Assembly: GCA_022447665.1 (NCBI GenBank)
Contig: JAKVAQ010000031.1
Coordinates: 1-64,000 of the forward strand
Direction of reading: 5' to 3'
From: Crocinitomicaceae bacterium
GTDB taxonomy: Bacteria; Bacteroidota; Bacteroidia; Flavobacteriales_D; Crocinitomicaceae
DNA length: 64,000 nucleotides
Shown: positions 44,409 to 52,495 of the stretch, one piece after another
How the letters are laid out: each line of letters begins with the position of its first letter
Position numbering within the stretch: the stretch's first letter is position 1
Translations under genes and position numbers: made by a program
Notes under the pieces: generated by a model
Databases searched by the model: none
Seen by the model: the letters and a program-made list of their open reading frames with translations, nothing else
What the model was told of the DNA's origin: nothing

Positions 44409-45626
44409 ATGTCAAATCTTAATGTGGCAATCATAGGTGGAGGAGCAGGTGGCTTTTTCTCTGCAATTCATGTAAAGGAAAATCATCCTTCTGCACAGGT
44501 TGTAATTTTTGAGAAGTCTTCCAAATTACTTTCAAAAGTCAAGATTTCTGGAGGAGGGAGATGCAATGTTACTAACGGGTGTGAATCTATAAAGGAATTG
44601 GCGAAGGCTTACCCTAGAGGGAGCAAACAACTCCGAAAACTTTTTGGTCGCTATAATAATCACCATGTAATGGAGTGGTTTGAAGATAGAGGAGTAGCCC
44701 TAGTTACCCAAGGTGATGGTTGCGTTTTTCCGGTTTCCCAAAACTCTCAGAGTATTATTAATTGTTTTTTGCATGAAGCAACTAGGCTTGGAGTGAAGAT
44801 TGAAACAAATGCAAAGGTGAATTCCATTAAAAAAGATGGGGAGAAGATTAGTCTTGGCTTTGCCGAGGAGACCAGTCGGGAATTTGATAAAGTGATCGTA
44901 GCCACTGGAGGCTCTCCAAAACATTCGGGACTGAAATGGTTAGAGGATTTGGGGCATAAAATAACTACGCCCGTTCCGTCTTTGTTCACCTTTAATATGC
45001 CGGATGAAAAGGTGAAAGAGCTAATGGGAGTGGTGGTAGAAGAAACACTTACTACAGTAGAAGGTACAAAACTGAAAGGCGACGGTCCTCTTCTTATTAC
45101 ACATTGGGGGATGTCAGGGCCTGCAATTTTGAAACTCTCCGCCTTTGGTGCGAGAGTGCTTTATGAAAAGGGATATGATTTTAACTTGAGGGTGAATTGG
45201 GTAAATGAAACCAATACCGAGGTTGTTCGATCGGCCCTAGATCGATTGATTATAGATAACCGAAACAAACAATTGCGCACGATTAGACCGTATTATTTAC
45301 CGACTAGACTTTGGGATTTTATGATTGATAGACTTCGTTTGAACCCGAAATTAACCTGGGCAGAACTGGGAAATAAAGGCAAGAATAAGATTATAGAAAT
45401 TTTAACGAACGATGTTTACCATGTGCAAGGCAAGACCACCTTTAAAGAAGAGTTCGTGACCTGTGGTGGTGTTTCTCTAGAGAGCATAAATATGAAAACA
45501 ATGGAAAGCAAAATAATGCCAGGACTTTATTTTACCGGAGAAGTCATCGATGTGGACGGCATTACGGGAGGGTATAATTTCCAGGCCGCATGGACAACGG
45601 CTTATGTTGCAGGGGAGTTGAATTAG
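44409..45626 (+). CDS. HI0933/YhiN-family flavoprotein (BaiN-like)
   Basis: A 405-residue FAD-binding protein of the HI0933 family. It has the dinucleotide-binding VAIIGGGAGGFFSAIHV, the family-specific KISGGGRCNVTN, GDGCVFPVSQNSQSIIN and a C-terminal FAD contact GLYFTGEVIDVDGITGGYN. Family members are poorly characterised oxidoreductases; one relative reduces bile-acid intermediates. Length is normal. Its promoter is 5 bases before the ATG. Confidence 0.92.
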   Translation: MSNLNVAIIGGGAGGFFSAIHVKENHPSAQVVIFEKSSKLLSKVKISGGGRCNVTNGCESIKELAKAYPRGSKQLRKLFGRYNNHHVMEWFEDRGVALVTQGDGCVFPVSQNSQSIINCFLHEATRLGVKIETNAKVNSIKKDGEKISLGFAEETSREFDKVIVATGGSPKHSGLKWLEDLGHKITTPVPSLFTFNMPDEKVKELMGVVVEETLTTVEGTKLKGDGPLLITHWGMSGPAILKLSAFGARVLYEKGYDFNLRVNWVNETNTEVVRSALDRLIIDNRNKQLRTIRPYYLPTRLWDFMIDRLRLNPKLTWAELGNKGKNKIIEILTNDVYHVQGKTTFKEEFVTCGGVSLESINMKTMESKIMPGLYFTGEVIDVDGITGGYNFQAAWTTAYVAGELN

Positions 45627-45644
45627 AATAAGTAATTTTAATGC

Positions 45645-46226
45645 ATGTCTGAAGCTCACGACTCAATACTGGCCAATGCCTTTAAACCACTTGAATTAGT
45701 CCGTAAAACACACTCAAAATTTTTTGAGATGTGGGAGGAGGTTGATTTTAAGCGCCACGAATTCATTACTGAACCAGGAAAAATCGACCGATATTTTTAT
45801 GTGGTTATTTCAGGAGTGCAGTGTATCTACTTAATTGCCCCTAATGGAGACAAACAAGTAATAGGCTTTTCATTCGATGGAAGCTTTTCAGGAGTATATG
45901 ACTCATTCGCGTATGAAAAACCTTCGCATTATTTTTTAGAAGCGTTAACTCCTTCCAAATTGCTGAGAATAAACAAAAGTCAGTATGATTCATTATTTGA
46001 AATCTATCCTGAATTTGAACATTGGGGCAGAGTAGTGCACCTTCAATTATTAATTGGACGCGTTAACCGCGAAGTTGAACTGATCACAAAAACAAGTAAA
46101 GAACGGTTTGAAGCTTTTTTAAGTCGATGTCCTAAGGAATTAGAACAAATTCCTCAAAAATACCTTGCTTGGTATTTAAATATGAGTCCTGAAACATTTT
46201 CTAGGATGCGTGCCTCAAAATCTTGA
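45645..46226 (+). CDS. Crp/Fnr-family transcriptional regulator
   Basis: A 193-residue regulator with a cyclic-nucleotide-binding-like beta roll (residues about 30-125; DFKRHEFITEPGKIDRYFYV, VIGFSFDGSFSGVYD) and a short C-terminal HTH (IPQKYLAWYLNMSPETFSRMR). No Fe-S cysteine pattern of Fnr is seen. It likely senses a small molecule. It starts 19 bases after the flavoprotein gene and may be cotranscribed with it and with the DinB-like gene. Confidence 0.88.
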   Translation: MSEAHDSILANAFKPLELVRKTHSKFFEMWEEVDFKRHEFITEPGKIDRYFYVVISGVQCIYLIAPNGDKQVIGFSFDGSFSGVYDSFAYEKPSHYFLEALTPSKLLRINKSQYDSLFEIYPEFEHWGRVVHLQLLIGRVNREVELITKTSKERFEAFLSRCPKELEQIPQKYLAWYLNMSPETFSRMRASKS

Positions 46227-46283
46227 TTTGGATCAATTTTTATGATTACAAAACACATGATCTTTGTTTAAAAGAAAATAATC

Positions 46284-46859
46284 ATGGCAAGGGTAAAGAT
46301 ATATGCAGAGCAACAAATTCAACGCATCAATCATTTAATTAATGAGTTAGAAGAGATTCGGACAAATGGGAATTTACTTCGCGAACGTCCAAATGAAAAG
46401 GCTTGGTCTTCTATAGAAGTTATTCGGCATATGAGTATTGGTCATCAGGCCTATCAAAAAAATGTGAGTAACGCTCTTTCTCAATTGAAAGAAGCTTCAC
46501 CAGCTGAATTTATAGTGGCAAAAGGTGTCCCTTCATTCTTAATCAAACGTTTTCCTCCGCAAGAAGAAGGGAAAATCAAATTCAAAATGAAAACAACAAA
46601 GATGTTTAAACCCGTTTATTCAGATGAAGAAATTGGTAAAATGGACTTAAACCCGATCATTGACGAATTGAAAAATGGATTGTTTGAATTAAAATCTTGG
46701 GTCGAAGATTACCGAACAAAAGAGGCTGCCTCCAAACGCTTTGATTCTGCCTTGGGGCCAATCGTACGATTTAATGTTGCCGAGGCATGTGAATTTATAT
46801 TATGCCATAACGAGCGACACTTTCAGCAAATAAGAAATAATCTAAAAACTAAAAGCTAA
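46284..46859 (+). CDS. DinB-like four-helix protein
   Basis: A 191-residue protein of the DinB/YfiT-like superfamily, four-helix bundles that bind a metal through three His. Helix 2 carries WSSIEVIRHMSIGHQ and the last helix carries HNERHFQQIR, matching the usual ligand arrangement. Many members are metal-dependent thiol S-transferases, some using bacillithiol, which would fit bshC elsewhere in the window; that link is inference. Substrate unknown. Confidence 0.85.
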   Translation: MARVKIYAEQQIQRINHLINELEEIRTNGNLLRERPNEKAWSSIEVIRHMSIGHQAYQKNVSNALSQLKEASPAEFIVAKGVPSFLIKRFPPQEEGKIKFKMKTTKMFKPVYSDEEIGKMDLNPIIDELKNGLFELKSWVEDYRTKEAASKRFDSALGPIVRFNVAEACEFILCHNERHFQQIRNNLKTKS

Positions 46860-47249
46860 TTATTTATTGAAGTGTTCTCGCATAGGAATGATATAATGAT
46901 CATCCCATCCTTTTTGATACTGCGATTGTCCTTCAGGAATATTGGTGTGTTTAATGGTCAGTTCGGTACCATTTTCTACTTCCTTAAAGTGAATTTCTAA
47001 TATAGAATCTTCATCCTCTTCCGTAAATTCTGAAGTACGCCAAGTCTGAACAATCTTAGAATGTGGCTCTAGCGCTTTATTTTCTCCCCAGATATAACTG
47101 TCCCAAGCAGAGAAACTAGCACCGACTTCAGCTTTTCCTTCGGCATCTCTACCAGTCATTTCTGCATGTTTTTCCCCATCTAGCCAAGCTTCGTAAAGTT
47201 CTTAGGCAGATACTGGGAATACTTCTCTTAAGTCGCAAGATTCTTTCAT
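46860..47249 (-). pseudogene. SRPBCC/AHSA1-like gene with one in-frame TAA
   Basis: Read from ATG 47249 the frame gives MKESCDLREVFPVSA, then TAA (47202-47204). It continues in the same frame with ELYEAWLDGEKHAE and the rest of an SRPBCC (AHSA1) fold to 46860 (WDSYIWGENKALEPHSKIVQ, ELTIKHTNIPEGQSQYQKGW). Family members normally have Glu or similar at this position (VSAEELYEAWLD), so GAA to TAA explains the break. No other lesion is visible; an internal restart at 47159 would lack the first strand and helix. It faces the DinB-like gene with zero bases between stop codons. Confidence 0.8.
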
Positions 47250-47299
47250 AGGTCTTATTTTGAAGAGTAAGTTAGTAAAATTCTTCTTCATTTTATCGA

Positions 47300-47307
47300 T
47301 ATATTTG
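47300..47307 (+). promoter_or_regulatory. -7 element TATATTTG for the SulP gene
   Basis: Lies 63 bases before ATG 47371. The longer frame starting at 47260 begins upstream of the promoter, which supports ATG 47371. Confidence 0.45.
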
Positions 47308-47370
47308 CCCCGCGACAAGAGTGGAGGTTTGAGAGTAATGTGCTCGATCAGTAAACCCTCAGAGTACATT

Positions 47371-48948
47371 ATGAATAAGAATTCTTTAAAGACAAACTTC
47401 ATATCTGGGTTTTTAGTTTTTCTAATTGCCTTACCCTTGTGTCTTGGGATTTCAAAAGCTAGCGGCTTTCCGCCTATCGCAGGAATCTATACGGCAATAA
47501 TTGGAGGTCTTCTCGTAACATTTCTTTCTAAAGCTCCTTTAGCCATTAAAGGACCAGCAGCTGGGCTAATCGCAATTGCCATTGCCGCAGTTGATGAATT
47601 AGGTGCAGGAGATCCTATTCTAGGGTATAAGCTTACTCTCGCCGTAGTAGTCGTTTCAGGAGCAATTCAGATTGTTTTGGGACTACTAAGATTCGGCACA
47701 ATGGGAGATATCTTTCCCATATCTGTGCTTCGAGGAATGTTGGCGGCCATAGGGTTGACGATCATGAGTAAAGAAATTCATGTAGTGTTTGGAGTAGTTC
47801 CTGAAGCTAAGAAGCCTTTGAATTTATTGGCTGAGGTACCGAATTCTATCGTTCATTTAAATCCAAAAGTTACGGTAATCGGGATTTTGAGTTTGCTTTT
47901 ACTATTCATTCTTCCGGCAATAAAGAACGCCTTTGTTAAGAAATTACCGGCACCGCTGTTAGTGCTTTTAATAGCTATTCCACTTGGTTTTGTTTTTCAA
48001 TTATCGCTCGAGCATAGTTTTATTTTAGGCTCAACTGAACACAATGTTATTCCTTCCCAACTAATGGTAGATTTACCAGAGAATTTTTTTGGTGGCATTA
48101 CCTTTCCAGACTTTTCTCAAGTTTTTTCAGGGCCTTCCATTAAATATATAATAATGTTTGCGCTCGTAGGTAGTATTGAGTCCGTATTAAGTGCCAAGGC
48201 CATTGACTCGTTAGATCCAAAAGGAAGAGAAACTCAATTAAACAAAGATTTAGTTGCCGTAGGTGTTGGTAATACCATTGCAGGATTTATTGGTGGTTTG
48301 CCAATGATCTCTGAAATTGTAAGGAGCTCAGCGAATATAAATGCAAAGGCAGAGGGAAGAATGAGTAATTTCTTCCACGGTCTTTTCCTTTTCTTATTTG
48401 TGCTTTTGGCTGCTGCAGTTATTAAATCAATTCCTAACGCGGCGTTGGCAGCCATGTTAGTGTATACAGGGTATAAATTAGCCGCACCAGAGAAGTTTAT
48501 CAGTACGGGGAAAATAGGGATTGATCAATTACTTCAATTTCTAACAACACTGGTAGTTACTTTAATGACAGACTTATTAATTGGTGTTATTTCAGGCATT
48601 GTTCTAAAGATCATGATCGAATTTGTTCAAGGAGTGAAGCTCAAGGAAGTATTCCGTCTAAACATGGATATAGGAAAAGAGGGAGACAATGTAGTCATCA
48701 ATATTACAGGAATAGCTTCTTTTATGAACTACTTGAAATTCAAGAAAATCTTTGACCAACAAGAGAAAAAGCACAAGCTAATACTTGATTTCACAAAGGC
48801 AACATTTATCGATCATACTTTCCTTCACAACATCAATGGAATGAAAGGAAAATTTGAGAAAGAAGGAGGAGAAATAATTACTCGTGGTTTGGAACATCAT
48901 CGTTCATTATCAAAACACGAGCTATCGACCCGTAGGTTAAAGTCTTAG
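47371..48948 (+). CDS. SulP-family anion transporter with STAS domain
   Basis: A 525-residue SLC26/SulP permease. The first helix region carries LVFLIALPLCLGISKASGFP, GLLVTFLSKAPLAIKGPAAG marks the conserved core, and about a dozen membrane helices run to residue ~420. A cytoplasmic STAS domain ends the protein (about 430-520, LILDFTKATFIDHTFLHNIN). In Bacteroidetes such transporters often carry bicarbonate or sulfate; the substrate cannot be read here. No carbonic anhydrase gene is adjacent. Confidence 0.9.
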   Translation: MNKNSLKTNFISGFLVFLIALPLCLGISKASGFPPIAGIYTAIIGGLLVTFLSKAPLAIKGPAAGLIAIAIAAVDELGAGDPILGYKLTLAVVVVSGAIQIVLGLLRFGTMGDIFPISVLRGMLAAIGLTIMSKEIHVVFGVVPEAKKPLNLLAEVPNSIVHLNPKVTVIGILSLLLLFILPAIKNAFVKKLPAPLLVLLIAIPLGFVFQLSLEHSFILGSTEHNVIPSQLMVDLPENFFGGITFPDFSQVFSGPSIKYIIMFALVGSIESVLSAKAIDSLDPKGRETQLNKDLVAVGVGNTIAGFIGGLPMISEIVRSSANINAKAEGRMSNFFHGLFLFLFVLLAAAVIKSIPNAALAAMLVYTGYKLAAPEKFISTGKIGIDQLLQFLTTLVVTLMTDLLIGVISGIVLKIMIEFVQGVKLKEVFRLNMDIGKEGDNVVINITGIASFMNYLKFKKIFDQQEKKHKLILDFTKATFIDHTFLHNINGMKGKFEKEGGEIITRGLEHHRSLSKHELSTRRLKS

Positions 48949-48963
48949 TCTTCTATCAATTGA

Positions 48964-49062
48964 CTAATCCAACACATAGTTGCAAAATGCAAGAAGGTCT
49001 GAGTAAAATCCTAATTGCGTCATTCTTGAACGCATATATTCTAGACCTTCTCGAGCATCCAC
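48964..49062 (-). CDS. Possible small protein after the alcohol dehydrogenase gene
   Basis: Minus-strand frame ending at 48964 that reads like protein: VDAREGLEYMRSRMTQLGFY, then SDLLAFCNYVLD. A GTG at 49060-49062 could start it (32 residues), or an ATT at 49080 overlapping the dehydrogenase stop (38 residues). No ATG gives more than a fragment. The 127-base gap has no other content except nested inverted repeats (48992-49000 with 49043-49051). It could be coding, a decayed gene end or chance. Confidence 0.3.
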   Translation of the reverse strand: MDAREGLEYMRSRMTQLGFYSDLLAFCNYVLD

Positions 49063-49075
49063 TTGTTGTAGTCGA

Positions 49076-50236
49076 TTAATAAGACATCTCTACTATCTTC
49101 TCAGCATCGGCAGGTGTTATTGCTCCATGTTCTCCAAGTGCAATCATACCTTTTTCTTTAAGTCGCTTTGCGACTTCTGCTGAGGTACCTTCAAAATCAG
49201 TAGTATATTCTGAGAGTTGTGTTTTAATACCAATGGAGTGGAAGAAATCAATGGTTTTTTGGATACCGGCATGTGCTTTGTTTTCCACACTGCCTTCTCT
49301 TATGTCCCACACACGTTCGGCGTACTGAGCTAGTTTTTCCTTCTTCTTTTCAAAGCTGTATTTATAATGAGGACCAGCAATGATGGCTAATGTTCTTGCA
49401 TGATCAATTCCATACAGCGCGGTTAATTCATGGCCCATCATATGTATCGCCCAATCTGTAGGAACACCTTTTTGAATTAAGCCATTTAAAGCCATGGTAC
49501 AACTCCACATAAAGTTGGCTGCATCCGTATAGTTAGAAGGATCTTTCATGATCTTCGGCGCCACCTCAATTAAGGTTTGCATAATGCTTTCGGCAAAGCG
49601 GTCTTGTAAATTCGCTTCAATGGGGAAAGTCATGTATTGCTCCATCACGTGGGTATAAGCATCTGCCAATCCGTTGGCAATTTGACGTTCTGGAATAGAA
49701 GCTACTACCGAAGGATCCAAAATCGAGAACTGCGGAAACAATCCTGATCCTCCCATCACACGCTTTTCTTTTATATCAGCTCTTGTAATTACGGCACCTG
49801 AATTCATTTCAGAACCTGTTGCTGGTAAGGTTAAAACCGTTCCAAAGGGCATTCCTTTTAAAGTAGGAATCTTCTTGTCCAAAATCTCCCAAGGCTCATC
49901 TCCTTCATACAAAGCTGCAGAAGATAAAAACTTGGTTCCATCAATTACTGAACCTCCACCTACGGCAAGGAGATAATCAATATTTTCTTCTTTAATCACT
50001 TTTAGGGCATCCATTAAAACGGCGTACTCTGGGTTAGGAGGGATACCACCAAATTCAACACAATCAAAACCAGCTAAGGCTTTTTGTACTTGATCATAAA
50101 TCCCATTCTTTTTAATACTTCCACCACCATAAAGCATCAATACTTTTGATCCTTCTGGGATTTCGGTTTTTAACTTGGCAATTTCGCCTTTTCCAAATAA
50201 GATTTTTGTGGGGTTTTTATAATCGAAGTTTCTCAT
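49076..50236 (-). CDS. Iron-containing alcohol dehydrogenase (YqhD/BDH-like)
   Basis: A 386-residue group III alcohol dehydrogenase. The nucleotide-binding region carries YLLAVGGGSVIDGTKFLSSA. Metal ligands lie in GLADAYTHVMEQYM and in HMMGHELTALYGIDHARTLA (His-rich). It interconverts alcohols and aldehydes with NAD(P)H. YqhD-type enzymes reduce short reactive aldehydes and often protect from lipid peroxidation products. The length and full motif set are intact. Confidence 0.92.
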   Translation of the reverse strand: MRNFDYKNPTKILFGKGEIAKLKTEIPEGSKVLMLYGGGSIKKNGIYDQVQKALAGFDCVEFGGIPPNPEYAVLMDALKVIKEENIDYLLAVGGGSVIDGTKFLSSAALYEGDEPWEILDKKIPTLKGMPFGTVLTLPATGSEMNSGAVITRADIKEKRVMGGSGLFPQFSILDPSVVASIPERQIANGLADAYTHVMEQYMTFPIEANLQDRFAESIMQTLIEVAPKIMKDPSNYTDAANFMWSCTMALNGLIQKGVPTDWAIHMMGHELTALYGIDHARTLAIIAGPHYKYSFEKKKEKLAQYAERVWDIREGSVENKAHAGIQKTIDFFHSIGIKTQLSEYTTDFEGTSAEVAKRLKEKGMIALGEHGAITPADAEKIVEMSY

Positions 50237-50261
50237 GTGATTGTCTTTTGTTCTGGTAAAA

Positions 50262-50269
50262 CAAAGTTA
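50262..50269 (-). promoter_or_regulatory. -7 element TAACTTTG
   Basis: Minus-strand TAACTTTG, 25 bases before the dehydrogenase ATG at 50236. Confidence 0.45.
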
Positions 50270-50362
50270 GGGGTTTTAAGTTTGGATAAAACAGAGATAG
50301 TCCTTAAGCTTCAGTGAGGATATCAAGTTTTTGGTGCGATTATTGTGTTTGTAGTACTATCC

Positions 50363-50611
50363 ATGAATCTAAAAACAATTCTTGTCTCGTCTATTCTTGT
50401 CCTGGCTTTTTCTTCTTGCCGAAAGGAATTTTATTGTCATTGTGAAATTGATTTTGATGGTCTTCCATTTCCTTCAGAAAATGTATATCCCATTGAAAAG
50501 AACAGAAGACAGGCAAATAGTGAATGCAACTGGATTGAAAATGAATTAGAGATGCAGTATGATTATTCTGGGCGCGTTAGATGCAGGTTAAGCAATTATC
50601 ATTGGAATTAG
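50363..50611 (+). CDS. Small Cys-rich lipoprotein (82 aa)
   Basis: An 82-residue lipoprotein: signal MNLKTILVSSILVLAFSSC, then RKEFYCHCEIDFDGLPF with a C-x-C pair at the same distance as in the gene at 34862. A helix with ANSECNWIENELEM (mid Cys) and a final VRCRLSNYHWN complete the same four-Cys pattern. It is therefore a distant member of that family, 15 kb away. The longer frame from 50345 adds six residues before the signal and was rejected. Confidence 0.75.
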   Translation: MNLKTILVSSILVLAFSSCRKEFYCHCEIDFDGLPFPSENVYPIEKNRRQANSECNWIENELEMQYDYSGRVRCRLSNYHWN

Positions 50612-50792
50612 GCTTCAGATTAAAAGAATTCGTGAGTATTAATTCTTTAATTGGTCGGGCCCTGGGAATTTCCCTTATTCATCATCAAAGTTGAAGAGGA
50701 TCGGAAACGTGTAGCAAGTTTAAGGCCTTGAGTCTTGAAATTGGTACTTGTCTTCGGACGTGATTTTTAGCTAAGGTATTAGGGCAAGTTTT

Positions 50793-51149
50793 TTAATATT
50801 CCTGTATCAGCACTTCAGTTGGGATACGAAGAGCCTTGCTGAGCTGCCTTACCATGTCGAGCGTGAGCTTTCTTTTTCTGTTGAGTATTTCACTGACACG
50901 GCTTTTGAAGCCAATCATGGCAACTAAGTCCTTTTGTTTCATTCCCATTTGTTCCATTCGGAACTTGATGGCTTCTACGGGATCTGGCATCTCGATTGGG
51001 AAATGCTCGTTTTCGTACTTATCAATAAGAATAGATAGTATTTCAAGCTCGTCACCTTCCTTGGTTCCAGGCTTAGCGTCAAAGATTTTTTCAAGTCTGT
51101 CAAGAGCTTTATTGTAGTCCTTATCAGAGCGTATAGGTGAAATATTCAT
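50793..51149 (-). CDS. higA: HigA-like antitoxin (XRE family)
   Basis: A 118-residue protein with an N-terminal helical toxin-binding part and a C-terminal helix-turn-helix: FRMEQMGMKQKDLVAMIGFK then SRVSEILNRKRKLTLDMVRQ. The HTH neutralises the toxin and represses the operon. It starts 3 bases after the toxin gene, in toxin-first order, which is the usual HigBA arrangement. Confidence 0.88.
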   Translation of the reverse strand: MNISPIRSDKDYNKALDRLEKIFDAKPGTKEGDELEILSILIDKYENEHFPIEMPDPVEAIKFRMEQMGMKQKDLVAMIGFKSRVSEILNRKRKLTLDMVRQLSKALRIPTEVLIQEY

Positions 51150-51152
51150 AAT

Positions 51153-51446
51153 CTAAACTTTAGTTGCGTCTATTTTGTCGTATTCGGCATGAGTTCCAAT
51201 GAACCTGATCCAAACGATTCCATAGTCATAGTTAATTCTAACAATGAGTCTGTGGTGATTACCCTTGATATTGAATACCATTCGGTTGTCCTCAATAATA
51301 CTTGCACTAGGATAGTCCTGTTTAATGTCGTTAGGTGAAGTCCACTTAGCCTCTTCAGCTTCTCGAAACCACGCTTTCAGTTGTTGTTCACAGTCATTAT
51401 GTTTTTCCCAGTATTCTCTGAGTGTCCGTTTGGCAATTACCCTCAC
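51153..51446 (-). CDS. higB: HigB-like mRNA interferase toxin
   Basis: A 97-residue protein of the HigB toxin family: VIAKRTLREYWEKHNDCEQQ, KWTSPNDIKQDYPSASIIED, RMVFNIKGNHHRLIVRINYD and the C-terminal VWIRFIGTHAEYDKIDA. RelE-fold toxins of this type cut mRNA on the ribosome. The start is GTG at 51446, with a -7 box 18 bases upstream. Both genes look intact. Confidence 0.9.
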   Translation of the reverse strand: MRVIAKRTLREYWEKHNDCEQQLKAWFREAEEAKWTSPNDIKQDYPSASIIEDNRMVFNIKGNHHRLIVRINYDYGIVWIRFIGTHAEYDKIDATKV

Positions 51447-51464
51447 ATGTTCTCTTTATAAATA

Positions 51465-51472
51465 CAAAAATA
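51465..51472 (-). promoter_or_regulatory. -7 element TATTTTTG for higBA
   Basis: Minus-strand TATTTTTG ending 18 bases before the GTG start of the toxin. The leader would be about 15 bases, short enough for autoregulation by HigA binding near the start. Confidence 0.45.
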
Positions 51473-51743
51473 CGGAAAAGTTACCAAAACGGGAACAAAA
51501 ATAAAAAAATCTTGTCGAGTCAAATTCCCGGATGTGGGATTAGTCTTACTCACCATCGAAGACGCAACGGAGTGAAGTCGTTCCGGAAGATTGGGCTAGA
51601 GGCACGAAGCTCGATATTTCGGATCGATTTGCCCTAACGTTTGGCTAAAGTTAGGGAATTTAGAAGAAGATGGAAAAAAGTGCGATGGCCTAAATTACCG
51701 TGCGAAGTACGTAGGTCAAACCCCGGACATTGGGCGCGTCCGC
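51473..51743. other. Hairpin-rich, GC-richer intergenic stretch upstream of higBA
   Basis: About 270 bases with no supported gene. Composition is visibly richer in G and C than its surroundings. Two inverted repeats stand out. CCCTAAC(G)TTT-GGCT-AAAGTTAGGG at 51632-51656 forms a 10-base-pair stem with one bulge. CATTGGGCG-CGTC-CGCCTAATG at 51729-51750 has a 9-base-pair stem including one G-T pair and overlaps the msrA stop codon. Neither has a T tract, so simple terminators are unlikely. A structured RNA or a decayed element is possible. Confidence 0.4.
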
Positions 51744-52403
51744 CTAATGCCCATCCTTCTTTAACAAATGCGGATGCTTGCGCTTAAACTGGTTTAAACG
51801 TGGAATAGATACAGCTTTAATATAGCTATGATTCGGATGTAAACGCTCATAGTTTTGATGGTAATCTTCACCCATCCAAAAAATTTCAAAGGCCATAACC
51901 TCACTCGCTACTTTTAATCCTTTTGCCTCAAGCTCAGCAATTTTTTCTTCAATAATGATTTTCTCATCGGCATTATTATAAAAAGCGATGCTGCGATATT
52001 GTGAGCCCCAATCAGGTCCTTGTCCGTTCACTTGCTCCACATCTTGCGAACCAAAATACACTTCTACCAACTCCTTAAAGCTTACTTCATTTGGGTCGTA
52101 CCAAACTTGAACTGCCTCTGCATGTCCTGTTGCCCCTGTGTTTGAATCTTCATAAGTAGGGAAACGGGTATGACCACCGGAGTAACCGTTGTACACTTCT
52201 TTAACGCCCTGTACGCTTTCGTAAATGGCTTCTACACACCAAAAACATCCGCTGGCAAAATGAGCTTTCTCTAAGCCTGTGGTATCAAAGTCATGCTTTA
52301 TTTCATTTGAGTTTGAAGCACCAGTTGCACTAGAAGTTTGACATGAAAAAGAAAAGAAGCCTGCGGCGATTGAAAGGGTAAACAGAAAAGTATATCGTTT
52401 CAT
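51744..52403 (-). CDS. msrA: Peptide-methionine (S)-S-oxide reductase, lipoprotein form
   Basis: A 219-residue MsrA that reduces methionine-S-sulfoxide in proteins. The catalytic motif is AHFASGCFWCVEAIYESVQG. NGYSGGHTRFPTYEDSNTGA, TGHAEAVQVWYDPNEV, the GSQYRSIAFY strand and GEDYHQNYERLHPNH are all intact. An N-terminal lipoprotein signal (FFSFSCQTSS) places it at the envelope, so it likely repairs exported proteins. Confidence 0.95.
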   Translation of the reverse strand: MKRYTFLFTLSIAAGFFSFSCQTSSATGASNSNEIKHDFDTTGLEKAHFASGCFWCVEAIYESVQGVKEVYNGYSGGHTRFPTYEDSNTGATGHAEAVQVWYDPNEVSFKELVEVYFGSQDVEQVNGQGPDWGSQYRSIAFYNNADEKIIIEEKIAELEAKGLKVASEVMAFEIFWMGEDYHQNYERLHPNHSYIKAVSIPRLNQFKRKHPHLLKKDGH

Positions 52404-52495
52404 AATCTAGCTTTTTATTTGAGTCGTTATTAAAACAAGTGACTTACGGGAAGAGTTTTAAAAAATGTTAAGAGAGTTTTTATTACCTTCAATCC

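Noticed and set aside
48992-49051. Nested inverted repeats considered as a terminator or small RNA
   Set aside because: The outer arms are 42 bases apart and there is no T tract on either strand; the segment may be coding instead.
51632-51656. Hairpin considered as an integron attC site
   Set aside because: The outer bases break the RYYYAAC/GTTRRRY rule and no integrase or further cassette is seen.
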